Notes: generated by a model not told the origin, from the letters alone. A stretch of DNA of 64,000 nt from Antilocapra americana (GCA_007570785.1 ML660201.1:31681840-31745839), one strand, 5' to 3'; counted from the first letter of the stretch, positions 25,301-33,635 are shown. Numbers and translations are program-made.

Positions 25301-28300
25301 CAGCAGAGCTTGTGCGTGAATGTTCATAGCACTACTATTCATGTTAGCCAAAACGTGGAAACCCACATGCCGGTCAGTTGATGACAGATAAACAAAATGA
25401 TTAGGATTATTATTAGGTCATGAAAAGCAATCTGAGTGAAACAAGTCAGTCACAAAAGACCGTATATGATTCCATTCGTGTGAAATGTCCAGACTAGGAA
25501 AACCTCTAGAGGTAGAAAGGAGATTAGTTGGTTTCCTAGGGCTGGGGAGGGGTGGAGGGAGAAGGAATGATAGCTGAAAGATGCAGTTTCTTTTTAAGAT
25601 GATGATAAAAATGTTCTTAAAATGGACTGTGACGCAGGTTGCACATACCTGTGAACATACTGAAAACTATCAGTTGTCCACTTTAAACAAGGATGGTATT
25701 GTAAGAAAGTTGTATTTCACTAAAGCTGTTTTTTAAAAGAGAAGTATAATTGACATATAAAATTTACCCCTCTAAGCTATGGTTTTTCCAATAGTCATGT
25801 ATTGTGAGAGTTGGACTATAAAGAAAGCTGAGCGCTGAGGAATTGATGCTTTTGGGCTGTAGTGTTGGAGAAGACTCTGGAGAGTCCCTTGGACTGCAAG
25901 GAGATCCAATCAGTCCATCCTAAAGGAGATCAGTCCTTGGGTGTTCATTGGAAGGACTGATGTTGAAGCTGAAACTCCAATACTTTGGCCACCTGATGTG
26001 AAGAGCTGACTCATTTCAAAAGACCCTGATGCTGGGAAAGATTAAGGGTAGGAGGAGAAGGGGGCAACAGAGGATGAGATGGTTGGATGGCATCACAGAC
26101 TCACTGGACATGCGTTTGGGTGGACTCTGGGAGTTGGTGATGGTCAGGGAGGCCTGCTGCGGTCCATGGGGTTGCAAAGAGTCAGACACGACTGAGCAAC
26201 TGAATTAACGGAATAGTCATGTAACCCTCACTACTAATTTCACATTTTCATCACCCATAAAAGAAACCCCAAAGACGTTAACCACCACTCCTATGCGTCA
26301 GGTCTCTAGGATTTACCTATTCTGGATGTTTTGTGTAACTGGAATCCTATAGAGTCTTTTGTGACTAGCCTTTTTCACTTAGATTTTCTTCCTCCTCCCC
26401 CCCCAACCATGTATAGGTCCTTCATTATTTTTTAAGTGGCTGAAGAAATATTCCAGTGCATGGCCCTCCATCTATTTAACCATTCTTCAGGTTGTTTTCT
26501 ACTTTATTACTATAAATAATGCTGCTGTGAAAATTCATGTACAAGTTTTTATGTAAAATCTCTTGGGTTTATACCAGGAATGGAATTGGTGGGTCATATG
26601 GTAATTGTATGCTGAACTTTTTGAGGAGCGGCCAAACTGTTTCCCAAAATGGCTGTACCACCTCACACGCCCCCAAGCAGTGCATGAGGAGTCTTGTTTC
26701 CCCGTCTTTGTTAACACTTGCTGTTCAGTCATAAAGTTGTGTCCGATTCTTTGTGACCCCGTGGAATGCAGCATGCCAGGCTCCCCTGTGCGACACCTGT
26801 TCCTGCCTTTTCAGGTTTACCTAGACTAGTAGATACGAAGGGAAATCTCACTCTTGTTTTGATTTGCATTCCCCTAATGAGGTCGAACTTGTTTTCATAT
26901 GCATATTACCAGACCTATATGTGTGTCTGCTTTGGAAAACTGGCTACTCACATCTTCTGCCCATGTTTTAACTGGTCATTTGTCTTTTCAATGTTGAGTT
27001 ATAAGAGTTCTTCGTTCTGTCTTACAGTTACAAATCCTTAGCAGGATGAAGATACGCCAGTATTTCCTACCATTCTGTGGGTTAGGTTTTCAAATTTTGA
27101 TTGTCTAATTTTTTCTTTTGTCATTTGTATTTTGATGTCATTGTCTAAGAAGCTATTACCACAGACAAGGTCACAAAGATTTACGCCTATGTTTTCCTTT
27201 GAGAGTTTCACCATTTTATTAGGTTGTACATAGTCCTCCAATTTTGGTCTTGTTGAAGATTCTTTCCACTCCCATTCAGCTCCCTCCGATGTCCCCATAA
27301 CCTTGTCAATTTATGCAATAGAGACAGCTGGGATTTTGAAACAGGGTTTGCATTGAACCTCTAGATTAATTTTGGGAGTACTGCCATCTTAAGTCTTCAC
27401 GGCCTATGAACATATTGTGTGTTGCGGATGTGCCATCACTTCCTGTTTGAGCTTTGATGCAGGTCTCAGGGGAGAAATCTGCACTCGCTCAGGTCTCTCC
27501 TGGGCACACACCTGGTCCTGCACATGCGTGTGGCCTTCTAGGTCCTCAGAATGCACTGAGCCTCTTCGGGGCCACTGGTGACATTTCACTCACCGATTTC
27601 CTTTGCAGTCTCCTGGCCACCCTCTTATCGGTTCCGACTGATACTCCTGCCTCAGCACTGACTGCTGGGTATCTTTGCCACATTCTCCAGGGCTGGGGCC
27701 CCCCTTGCTGGGCAGACTGTATCAGGTCAAGTAAATGCAGCCTCTGTGGGGTGCCCAGCCCGTCTTGCCCGCCTTACTAGTTGTTAGGCTTGTGGGGTTT
27801 TAATGCTACCGTAGAGCTGGGGAGAGAGGAAGGGGACTTCAGGTAAGTTATGCCAGAAAAGTCACTTTCATTCAAGTGTTTTCTTGAATCAACACTCCTT
27901 GGGTTGTTACAGACTAGTTACTTCCTAAGATTCCAAAAAAGCTGATGGTGATCATTTTTGCTAATGTTCTCACTGCTTTAATAGAGGTGCACATTTTCAC
28001 AGGCCATTATTCTGATGCTTTGGTGGTGGCGGTTTAGTCGCTAAGTCATGTACAACTCTTGCAACCCCATGGACTGTAGCCCACCAGGCTCCTTTCCTCA
28101 TGGGATTCTCCAGGCAAGAGCACTAGAGTGGGCAGCCATCCCTTCTCCAGGGAATCTTCCCGACCCAGGGATCAAAACCCGGGTCTCTGGCATTGCAGGC
28201 AGATTCTTTACCAACTGAGCTACGAGGGAAGTTAAGTGATGTTCTGGAGGCACTTCATACCCTACTCCCTTTGGAGTAAAGTTTGAGGGACGCTCTGCAT

Positions 28301-31300
28301 TCACAGTGGTTCCTGATGTTCTTTGAGTTTTCTGTGACCGTGAGTAAAGCTGTAGCCTTAGGGAAGTTGAGGACTGTTTGATTAATCGAGGGGTGTGATC
28401 ACGGAGGGATCACTGTTCGTGGAGCTGTTACTGGATATGGTCAGATAACCACAGTGCACGTCCCTGACAGTATCTGGTAGAGCTGAGGGTGCTCAGGCAC
28501 CCGCTGAGCTCTGAGTTTCTTGTTCACGAGAACCGCAGCTGGTCCCCATGTCCTGAAGTGTCCTAGTGCCTTACAGCTGGCTCTTCTCACCCCAGATGAC
28601 TTGCCGAAGCCCCAGATCATCACCCAGCCAGAGACCATCACAGCTGTGGTGGGCAAGGACGTCCGCTTCACCTGCTCGGCCGCCAGCAGCAGCAGCTCCC
28701 CGATGACGTTCGCCTGGAAGAAGGACAACGAAGCGCTGGCCAACGCTGACATGGAGAACTTCGCCCACGTGCGCGCTCAGGATGGGGAGGTGATGGAATA
28801 TACCACCGTCCTGCACCTGCGCCGCGTCACCTTCGCACACGAGGGTCGCTACCAGTGCGTCATCACCAACCACTTCGGCTCCTCCTACTCGCACAAGGCC
28901 AAGCTCACCGTGCACGGTACGTGTGCCACCTTTGTACAGGGGGTCCGGTTCCTGCAGAGCCACACTCAGGACTGCTCTGCCATCCGTCTGGAAATGACTG
29001 AGATGGGAGACGTCATTCTGTCACATGCTGTGGCCTGGCTTGGGCTCAGGGGTAGCAGACTGTAGGGTTATTCTCAGTGGATTCTTTTGGGTGATTTTTT
29101 TTTTTTAATCCAGTTGTTATGTACAATAGGCTTCCCTTGTGGCTCAGCTGGTAAAGAATCCGCCTGCAATGCAGGAGACCTGGGTTCAACCCCTGGGTTG
29201 GGGAGATCCCCTAGAGAAGGGAAAGGCTACCCACTCCAGTATTCCAGTGTGGAGAATTCCATGGACTATACAGCCCATGGGGTTGCAAAGAGTCAGACAC
29301 AGCTGAGCCACTTTTACTTCAATTTCATTAAAATACATTGTAGGTAGGGCCAAACCTTGTATTTTTTTCCCCCCACTTATGATCCTTCTCAGCCCAGGAT
29401 GCCTGGCAGCCAGATTCCAAGTGCACCCCAATGCTGGGGAAGCTGCTGCCCTCTGAGGAGACAGCCCAGCACCGGGGCCGGCAGCAGAACGGTCCTGTGG
29501 GTGTCTGACAAGGATTTTTACATGGCAGCCAGCTCTCAAGCCTGTCAAGATGGCTCTTCTCAGGGCTGCTGTTTCTTGTAGTGAGTTTAGGGTAGAGAGA
29601 GACAGAGGTAGATAGCTTGAGCAGTTAATAGTGCCCTGCCCTGTAACATAGCAAGATTCTCTTGACTTATTAAGCCTATAGTTAAATGGTTCCAGCCCCA
29701 AGGTTCCTAAATGGGTTTTCTTCAAGACAGAAGAGCCATCCTATTGCCTTCTCCAGCGTGAAGGCACGTCACGTTTCCTGCCACAGCACCTGGCAGGAGC
29801 AGATGTTCTTGTTTCTCAGGCCCCCTTAGGGTGACTAAAGCAGGCAGGCAGGTTATCAGGCCCTGGGGTATCCCTATACAGACTGATCACCACAGGACAG
29901 ACAGGAGGACATGTTTCAGGAGAGCCTGCCATTGAAGGGGTCCAAGCCAACCTGTGTGCGCGATGGGACGGAGTGGTAACTGCTGCCCCTGCTGCCGGGG
30001 GCGGTCCTAGGCGGACGCTGCACGACGGGCGCCGAGTGTGAGCTGACACTCTGGAGTGGGGGGGGTCAGTCCGACAGGAGCCACTCCTGGCCTCTGCACC
30101 CAGCTTTCTACAGACTTGACTCTGTCCTGCAGTGTTCCCTTCATTCACCAAAATGCCCCACGACATCGCCATCCGGACCGGCACCACGGCCCGCCTTGAA
30201 TGTGCTGCCACCGGCCACCCCAACCCCCAGATCGCCTGGCAGAAGGATGGAGGCACAGACTTCCCCGCCGCTCGGGAGCGCCGCATGCACGTCATGCCAG
30301 ACGACGACGTATTTTTCATCACAGATGTGAAGATAGACGACATGGGGGTTTACAGCTGCACCGCCCAGAACTCTGCTGGCTCCGTTTCAGCCAATGCCAC
30401 CCTGACTGTCCTAGGTTGGTATGGTGTATGTATGCATGCGTGCGTGTGTGATTTCCTTACACATCATAGGGACCTAAAGGCACAGTTCTCACACTGTCTG
30501 TGAAGCCTGGGGTAGGGGAGTGCAAGAGGCTGTTTTTACTTTAAGAAAAGAAGTGGTTCCCTCTCTTCAAAAAAAAAAAGCCATCGAATTAGAGCCTCCG
30601 CAGGGCTTAGGTGTAAGACACTCTGAAGACCTGCCCTCTCCTCAGGCAGGCAGGCAGGGTGGGTCAAGAGGGACAGACACGGGCCTGTCACCGGCAGTGT
30701 GAGAACCTCGGGGGTTCTGTGGCTTGAGGCCACTCCAGCCCCCCGACGGCACGGCTCAGTCCCTCTGGTGAGAACCCAGCCACTCTGGTAAAAGCTCCCA
30801 GGTGGCACTGTGTGATGCGCTGGATTGTCCTTGTTCCAGGAGACGAACAGACCTAGAACAGCCGAGGCCCACAGAGAAACGGTGACACCCCCACTTTCTT
30901 GCAGAGACCCCATCCTTGGCGGTGCCACTGGAGGACCGCGTGGTGTCTGTGGGGGAAACGGTGGCCCTGCAGTGCAAGGCAACAGGCAGCCCTCCGCCCC
31001 GCATCACCTGGCTCAAGGGGGACCGGCCCCTGAGCCTCACCGAGCGCCACCACTTCACCCCCGGCAACCAGCTGCTGGTCGTCCAGAACGTGGTGGCAGA
31101 AGATGCGGGTCGCTACACCTGTGAGATGTCCAACGCCCTGGGCACCGAGCGCGCGCACAGCCAGCTGAGCATCCTGCCCAGCCCGGGCTGCAGGAAGGAC
31201 GGCACCACCGTGGGCATCTTCACCATCGCCGTGGTATGCAGCATTGTGCTCACCTCCCTCGTCTGGGTGTGCATCATCTACCAGACCAGGAAGAAGAGCG

Positions 31301-33635
31301 AGGAGTACAGCGTCACGAACACAGGTGAGCCGCCACGGCCGAGGAGACTCATAGGGGAGGGGAGGGGAACAGCCAGGACGTTTGGGAAGGAGGTCAGAGG
31401 CTTCTTCGCGACTCTCAGTGTACTCAGAAATCTAGAGCCTTGGGGAATAGGGAGTCAGTACAAGGCAGCTGAGACCTCGGTCTCAATGACACCATTTTAT
31501 CTTTCAAGAATATTCTCAATACAAGTCCATTACAAACTGTGCTGAGCCGTCGGGCTCTGTGTGGTGGGTTGCTGCTGCAGGGATTTCACCAGGGCGGTCT
31601 TCTCTTGGGGCACAGTGATGAGGAGAGAGACATCTCTCCCAATACCTGGGTAAAGTCATCCTAGCGGCTGCCCCGTGCCCAAGTCTGCTTGTGTTGTCAC
31701 CACAAAGGATCAGGACCCCTGGTGTTTGACCGTCTTGTGTCCTTGCAGATGAAACAATCGTGCCCCCAGACGTTCCGAGCTACCTCTCTTCTCAGGGGAC
31801 GCTTTCAGATCGACAGGAGACTATGGTCAGGACGGAAGGTGGCCACCAGGCCAACGGGCATCTGGAGAGCAACGGTAGGGCCTCAGCCCGGGCGCATCCC
31901 CTCGGGCACGGGGACCTGGCAGCTTGAGTGACTCAAGTCTGCTGGTGGGTCTTTTGGGACTTAACCTGTTCAAGTTCCACAAGATCTCTGCTGGGTTTAC
32001 CATCTCCTAATCCGGATAAGGTAGGACTGCCTGCAGTAAGAGTAGCAAAGGACGAGACCACTTCAGAAACACCCCTCCCCATTCCTGGAGTAGGGAGACT
32101 GCCCAGGTCTGCTCTTCCAGTCTCAGGAATGGCGGAAGACGGAGCAGTGGTTTAGAGCGAGTAACTGCTCGACGTCATGGCTCTGGGTGCTGCAAGGCCT
32201 GCCTGGAGTGAAGGCAGTGTTAGGAAAGGGTCCTCGCAGGACCTCTGGGTTATCAGCCCACAGACCCCTGGGAGGAACCCCTTGAATAGCGTCCCCGTGC
32301 TGGCCGCTTTGCCCGTTCTTTTCACACGGCTGCATCCGAAGCACTAAGCCCACCTCAGAGGAAGGGGGTCTAACCGGATGGAAGTCTGTTGCAGGTGTCT
32401 GTCCGAGAGACATAGGCCTCTTTCCCGAGGTGGAAGCTCACGGTGTCACGTGCAGGCAACCCAAGTTCTGCATCGGGTTCACCAAGGAGCCCTGGAAGGT
32501 GGTGGAGAAGGCTGATGGCCCACCCGGTCCCCAGAAGACAACGGGTATGAGAAGCTTTCCTCAGGAAAAAGTAGCTCTTGAAATCAAAATTTGAGTTGAC
32601 CTACTTGCTACATGAAAGCTGTGGGGGGAGGCACATAATTGATGTCAGACTATCTCAGAATTTGGCATTCACTCTATAAACAGGAAGTGTGGCCTGGTTC
32701 TTTTTAAATTCCAGAACAGGATGTCTCTTACGTAATACTACGGTGTGTTAGGCATGAGGTTTTTAAGTGACAAGAGGCACCTTTTCACCAGGGCCACTCT
32801 GCCACTGCACAGCGCCTCGCGCACACTGGCCTTGTCCCCTGGGATCAGAGTGTATCAGTTCACACTCGGATTAAGAAATTAATCTGAAGCATTTCAGTTT
32901 GGAAGACCTCTGTTCTTCACGAACAGCTTGGTGTTGGCCACAGTCCTTTTTCTGTGAACCGATTTGGGAGGGGGGAGGTGCTTACAGAGGTGATGAGAGC
33001 AGGGCTGGGCCTTACAGAGGAGCCCAGGTGACGGTCCGTCTCATCCACAGAGTGCGGCGGCCCCATGGGGTGCGGCGACTGCAGCGCTGACTCGCACGCT
33101 TACTCCAAGGAGCCAGCCTGCCACCTTCAGCCCGGGGACAGCAGGCCGCCGGGAACCCGGAGCAGCCAGGAGCCCAGCCAGAGTGAGCATCCGCACTCAC
33201 CTCCGCATCTGAGCAGGGGCCCCCTCTACCCCAGTAACCACGACAGAATGCGGGCCGCCTTGAAGCCCGCAGTGCCTCTCAACGGGAAAGGTACTGGGGC
33301 TCTGTTTTCCGAGGGTCGCCATTCGGTGGGGGTGTGCGGCCGGGCTGACGTCGCCTCTCCTTTCTCCCCTCCTAGGGGCATCGTCTTGGACTCTAGCACG
33401 GCTGTGTGAGCCGGACTCCTTAGACCTCCAGCCTTCATCTGAGTTAACTCCAGGCAAGCCGGAGCTCACGGACGCCGCCTCGGGCTCCCCTGACGTGCCC
33501 GGGGAGGGCCAGCACTTGCTTCTTTCCAACGGACACCTCCCCCAAGCTTGTGGCTCGGGTTCCGAGTCCGCCCCCCTGACAGGACAGTGCCCAGGGAGAC
33601 GGAGCATGCCACTGCTGTTTGCACCGAAAAGCTAG
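2179..33635 (+). CDS. LRIG1: LRIG1 (leucine-rich repeats and Ig-like domains 1), 3' 16 exons; 5' end outside window
   Basis: LRIG1 is a type I plasma-membrane glycoprotein. It binds ErbB receptors (also MET and RET), promotes their ubiquitylation and loss, and marks quiescent epithelial stem cells. Sixteen exons with AG/GT boundaries join in frame into about 966 residues plus stop: LRRs, LRRCT ([13 protein letters not shown]), three C2-type Ig domains each with a Cys pair, a hydrophobic helix around 31210-31281, then a tail ending LLFAPKS. Exons up to the LRRCT are 72, 81, 138, 144 or 164 bp, and the LRR exons break inside a Leu codon. The human protein is 1093 residues; the missing roughly 122 (signal peptide, LRRNT, first LRRs) correspond to exons 1-3 upstream. 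Identity to LRIG1 rather than LRIG2 or LRIG3 rests on near-verbatim recalled segments ([42 protein letters not shown]) and on SLC25A26 next door. No frameshift or premature stop was seen. Exon numbers below assume the 19-exon structure. Confidence 0.97.
2317..4084 (+). other. LRIG1: LRIG1 intron 4
   Basis: Unique intronic sequence with no gene and no clearly recognised interspersed repeat. The donor is GTAAGT and the acceptor cctccag. Overlapping open frames around 3103-3619 lack any family signature. Confidence 0.85.
4085..4228 (+). CDS. LRIG1: LRIG1 exon 5 (two LRRs)
   Basis: 144 bp, i.e. two 24-residue LRR units. It encodes [18 protein letters not shown], then [17 protein letters not shown], ending LTQL with the last Leu codon split by GTGAGT. 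Confidence 0.96.
4229..5673 (+). other. LRIG1: LRIG1 intron 5
   Basis: Its first 200 bases are unusual for the surrounding intron: AT-core motifs (gtaattatgc, ccattaatggc, gccaattagac) sit in otherwise GC-balanced unique sequence (see finding at 4240-4430). The remainder is unique sequence with no gene seen. Confidence 0.85.
5674..5817 (+). CDS. LRIG1: LRIG1 exon 6 (two LRRs)
   Basis: 144 bp, acceptor ctctctag, donor GTGAGT. It encodes [18 protein letters not shown] and [18 protein letters not shown], ending in a split Leu codon after the MHA tripeptide. Confidence 0.97.
6090..6500. repeat. possible degenerate LTR/ERV-derived fragment
   Basis: The stretch with 'gagagaggtttactgtagggcc' style wording (6162-6183), followed by 'aaagggtttcaggaaagt', resembles bovine ERV LTR sequence as I recall it. 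There are no clear termini and no internal retroviral coding sequence. Family assignment is uncertain. Confidence 0.3.
7319..7353. repeat. (CA)n microsatellite with CG interruption
   Basis: A CA dinucleotide run of about 35 bases interrupted by cgcgcg, in LRIG1 intron 6. A likely polymorphic STR. Confidence 0.95.
8060..8185 (-). repeat. MIR SINE, antisense
   Basis: 'cagcctcagtctcctcacct' then gtaagacggga is the reverse complement of the MIR core and matches the usual antisense MIR wording, with degraded flanks. Confidence 0.6.
8506..8649 (+). CDS. LRIG1: LRIG1 exon 7 (two LRRs)
   Basis: 144 bp, acceptor gtggcag, donor GTGAGT. It encodes [18 protein letters not shown] and [17 protein letters not shown], ending QKLHEL with the Leu codon split. 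It is markedly GC-rich compared with the surrounding intron. Confidence 0.97.
8945..9215 (-). mobile_element. Tigger1-like DNA transposon, internally deleted (non-autonomous)
   Basis: The left side shows 'tcccagaccaccttgtaaag' and, at 9036-9055, 'tacactgtagtctgggaagt'. The right side shows ccttcaatttgttaaaa and 'caaagcacagtaaagcaagg' before tatatctgta. These match both ends of Tigger1 (a pogo/Tc1-mariner family) as I recall it, with nearly all of the transposase region missing. The exact termini are eroded. Confidence 0.65.
9448..9470. repeat. (GT)n microsatellite
   Basis: A perfect TG run of about 23 bases in LRIG1 intron 7. Confidence 0.95.
10738..10881 (+). CDS. LRIG1: LRIG1 exon 8 (two LRRs)
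   Basis: 144 bp, acceptor cctcag, donor GTAAGT. It encodes [18 protein letters not shown], with an NLT sequon, and [17 protein letters not shown], ending SLRVL with the split Leu codon (tt|g). Confidence 0.97.
10882..13091 (+). other. LRIG1: LRIG1 intron 8
   Basis: GC-rich intron containing a poly-C run (about 11158-11168) and an antisense L1 3' end (12716-12955). It also carries a 304-codon open frame (11869-12783) that runs into the L1 and has no recognisable domain, so it is not called as a gene. Confidence 0.85.
12716..12955 (-). mobile_element. L1 3'-end fragment, antisense
   Basis: A T-rich start (reverse of a poly-A tail), then 'ggtattggggtatagccgat', then 'ccctgtgctgtacagtaggg': the reverse complement of the 3' UTR of cetartiodactyl L1 elements. 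Only the 3' end is present, typical of 5'-truncated LINE insertion. Confidence 0.8.
13092..13172 (+). CDS. LRIG1: LRIG1 exon 9 (27-residue atypical LRR)
   Basis: 81 bp, acceptor cccag, donor GTGAGT. It encodes [18 protein letters not shown] followed by TGLDSLSKL. The unit is three residues longer than the 24-residue neighbours because of the TIEDTSG insertion, as in other LRIG1 proteins. Confidence 0.97.
13742..13963. repeat. GT-rich minisatellite, five units
   Basis: The motif catctaaccatctcagg recurs five times (starting near 13744, 13789, 13834, 13897 and 13944), each followed by a variable (GT)n block. Spacings are about 45, 45, 63 and 47 bases. A compound VNTR inside intron 9. Confidence 0.9.
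14000..14090 (+). repeat. MIR SINE fragment
   Basis: 'tcttgcccaaggtcacccag' then ctgccgggtggcagggcc matches the MIR 3' half (…cttgcccaaggtcacacag…). Confidence 0.6.
18562..18633 (+). CDS. LRIG1: LRIG1 exon 10 (LRR)
   Basis: 72 bp, one 24-residue [23 protein letters not shown], ending LEHL with the Leu codon split. The acceptor is aactgcag and the donor GTGAGT. Confidence 0.97.
18634..19333 (+). other. LRIG1: LRIG1 intron 10
   Basis: Short intron of unique sequence ending in cttttcag. No gene or interspersed repeat recognised. Confidence 0.85.
19334..19405 (+). CDS. LRIG1: LRIG1 exon 11 (last LRR)
   Basis: 72 bp encoding [20 protein letters not shown], ending LKEL with the Leu codon split by GTAAGT. 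It reads directly into the LRRCT cap encoded by exon 12. Confidence 0.97.
19519..19725 (+). mobile_element. Bov-tA SINE
   Basis: tRNA-like head gcttctgtggtggcttagg, middle ggagaagggaatggcaaccc and tail 'gagtcagacatgactgagtg', diagnostic of ruminant Bov-tA SINEs, whose tail is shared with BovB. Flanked by a probable target-site duplication, tcatttat at 19511-19518 and 19733-19740. Confidence 0.95.
21006..21033 (-). repeat. C-rich tract, G-quadruplex-capable on the minus strand
   Basis: A run of C blocks separated by single A residues. The minus strand reads as four or more G3+ tracts with 1-nt loops, the pattern that favours a G-quadruplex. Confidence 0.6.
23032..23143 (+). mobile_element. 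Bov-tA SINE, 5'-truncated
   Basis: 'atggcagcccactccagtac', then gaggagcctggtgggctac, then gagcgactgaacac match the 3' two thirds of a Bov-tA SINE. The tRNA-like head is missing. Confidence 0.85.
23569..23732 (+). CDS. LRIG1: LRIG1 exon 12 (LRRCT cap)
   Basis: 164 bp; acceptor tttttcag, donor GTAAGA, phase changes from 2 to 1. It encodes [20 protein letters not shown] and continues through [15 protein letters not shown] to ESFVC. The four cysteines CxC…C…C are the disulfide pattern of an LRRCT domain closing the LRR solenoid. Confidence 0.97.
25170..25745 (+). mobile_element. L1M-class LINE fragment, sense
   Basis: 'gccaattccactcctaggta', 'tgttcatagcactactattc', 'cagtcacaaaagaccgtata' and 'tttcctagggctggggaggg' occur in the order of the L1M ORF2-end/3' UTR. 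Heavily diverged, no open frame. Confidence 0.85.
25788..26214 (+). mobile_element. BovB LINE 3' end
   Basis: Starts within the RT 3' region (gtgagagttggactataaag), runs through 'ctttggccacctgatgtgaa' and 'gagatggttggatggcatca' and ends with 'agagtcagacacgactgagc'. A 5'-truncated copy with an unremarkable broken frame. Confidence 0.93.
26721..26800 (-). mobile_element. Bov-tA/BovB-end fragment, antisense
   Basis: 'agttgtgtccgattctttgt' then gaccccgtgg and 'gcatgccaggctcccctgtg' are the reverse complement of the shared SINE/BovB tail, embedded in antisense L1M sequence that continues on both sides. Confidence 0.8.
28021..28232 (-). mobile_element. Bov-tA SINE, antisense
   Basis: Starts with the reverse tail (gtttagtcgctaagtcatg), continues with gaccpositioned middle wording 'ccatggactgtagcccacca' and ends in the tRNA-like head (gcaggcagattctttaccaa then ctgagctac). 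Essentially full length. Confidence 0.95.
28596..28916 (+). CDS. LRIG1: LRIG1 exon 13 (Ig-like C2 domain 1)
   Basis: 321 bp, phase 1 on both sides, a classic removable Ig exon. It encodes [20 protein letters not shown], the B-strand Cys in RFTCSA, the core Trp in AWKKDNEAL and the F-strand YQC in [13 protein letters not shown]. The acceptor is caccccag and the donor GTACGT. Confidence 0.97.
28917..30132 (+). other. LRIG1: LRIG1 intron 13
   Basis: Contains one sense Bov-tA SINE (29128) and otherwise unique sequence ending in ctgcag. Confidence 0.85.
29128..29325 (+). mobile_element. Bov-tA SINE
   Basis: Head ggcttcccttgtggctcagc, box-B-like ggttcaaccc, middle 'ggctacccactccagtattc' and tail 'gagtcagacacagctgagcc'. 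Full-length tRNA-Glu-like ruminant SINE in sense orientation to LRIG1. Confidence 0.96.
30133..30414 (+). CDS. LRIG1: LRIG1 exon 14 (Ig-like C2 domain 2)
   Basis: 282 bp, phase 1 on both sides. It encodes [40 protein letters not shown], the [13 protein letters not shown] segment and [12 protein letters not shown] with the second Cys, ending ATLTVL with an NAT sequon. The donor is GTTGGT, weaker than the others in this gene. If the intron were retained, the frame would close about 30 codons later. Confidence 0.97.
30415..30904 (+). other. LRIG1: LRIG1 intron 14
   Basis: A 490-base intron with a short poly-A run near 30570 and no interspersed repeat. The donor is GTTGGT and the acceptor ttcttgcag. 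Confidence 0.9.
30905..31324 (+). CDS. LRIG1: LRIG1 exon 15 (Ig-like C2 domain 3 + transmembrane helix)
   Basis: 420 bp. It encodes [36 protein letters not shown], the [20 protein letters not shown] segment, then [20 protein letters not shown] and [12 protein letters not shown] (the membrane span) followed by the stop-transfer [10 protein letters not shown]. The span carries Cys where I recall Ser in the human protein (VVCS against VVSS). The donor is GTGAGC. Confidence 0.98.
31325..31748 (+). other. LRIG1: LRIG1 intron 15
   Basis: A 424-base unique intron ending in ccttgcag. No repeat or gene seen. Confidence 0.9.
31749..31874 (+). CDS. LRIG1: LRIG1 exon 16 (proximal cytoplasmic tail)
   Basis: 126 bp, encoding [20 protein letters not shown] then [20 protein letters not shown] and SN. 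Proline-, serine- and threonine-rich and close to human LRIG1. The donor is GTAGGG. Confidence 0.96.
31875..32394 (+). other. LRIG1: LRIG1 intron 16
   Basis: A 520-base unique intron; acceptor gttgcag. Nothing else recognised. Confidence 0.9.
32395..32544 (+). CDS. LRIG1: LRIG1 exon 17 (cytoplasmic tail)
   Basis: 150 bp, phase 1 on both sides. It encodes [20 protein letters not shown] then [20 protein letters not shown]. The GVCPRD, CRQPK and KEPWK landmarks match human LRIG1, while the residues between them are diverged. The donor is GTATGA. Confidence 0.93.
32545..33050 (+). other. LRIG1: LRIG1 intron 17
   Basis: A 506-base unique intron ending tccacag. No repeat recognised. Confidence 0.9.
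33051..33290 (+). CDS. LRIG1: LRIG1 exon 18 (cytoplasmic tail)
   Basis: 240 bp, phase 1 on both sides. It encodes [20 protein letters not shown] and ends with the conserved block [11 protein letters not shown] before LNGKG. The segment between them appears shorter than the human exon as I recall it, which has a further Cys-containing stretch just before LYPSNHDRM. The donor is GTACTG. Confidence 0.92.
33376..33635 (+). CDS. LRIG1: LRIG1 exon 19, terminal coding part and stop
   Basis: Follows an 85-base intron (33291-33375, acceptor ctcctag). It encodes [20 protein letters not shown], then [20 protein letters not shown] and the C-terminus MPLLFAPKS, with the TAG stop at 33633-33635. The terminal LLxAPKS is an LRIG1 hallmark as I recall it. 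Confidence 0.96.

Larger units (their letters stand above)
25746..27425 (-). mobile_element. L1M-class LINE, antisense, interrupted by BovB and Bov-tA
   Basis: 'gtataattgacatataaaat' at the left; 'tataaataatgctgctgtga', 'gaattggtgggtcatatggt' and tttgcattcccctaatgag in the middle; 'cattgaacctctagattaat' near the right end. All are reverse-complement L1M ORF2/3' sequence in consistent order. Split at about 25788-26214 by BovB and at about 26721-26800 by a SINE piece. Confidence 0.85.
23733..28595 (+). other. LRIG1: LRIG1 intron 12 (4.9 kb)
   Basis: The repeat-richest LRIG1 intron: a sense L1M fragment, then an antisense L1M split by a BovB 3' end and by an antisense Bov-tA piece, then a separate antisense Bov-tA. 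The first 1.4 kb and the last 350 bases are unique. No coding exon seen. Confidence 0.85.

Noticed and set aside
29128..29325. tRNA-like A/B box sequences
   Set aside because: They belong to Bov-tA SINEs, which derive from tRNA-Glu. The copies lack a full cloverleaf and end in the BovB-type tail, so no tRNA gene is called.
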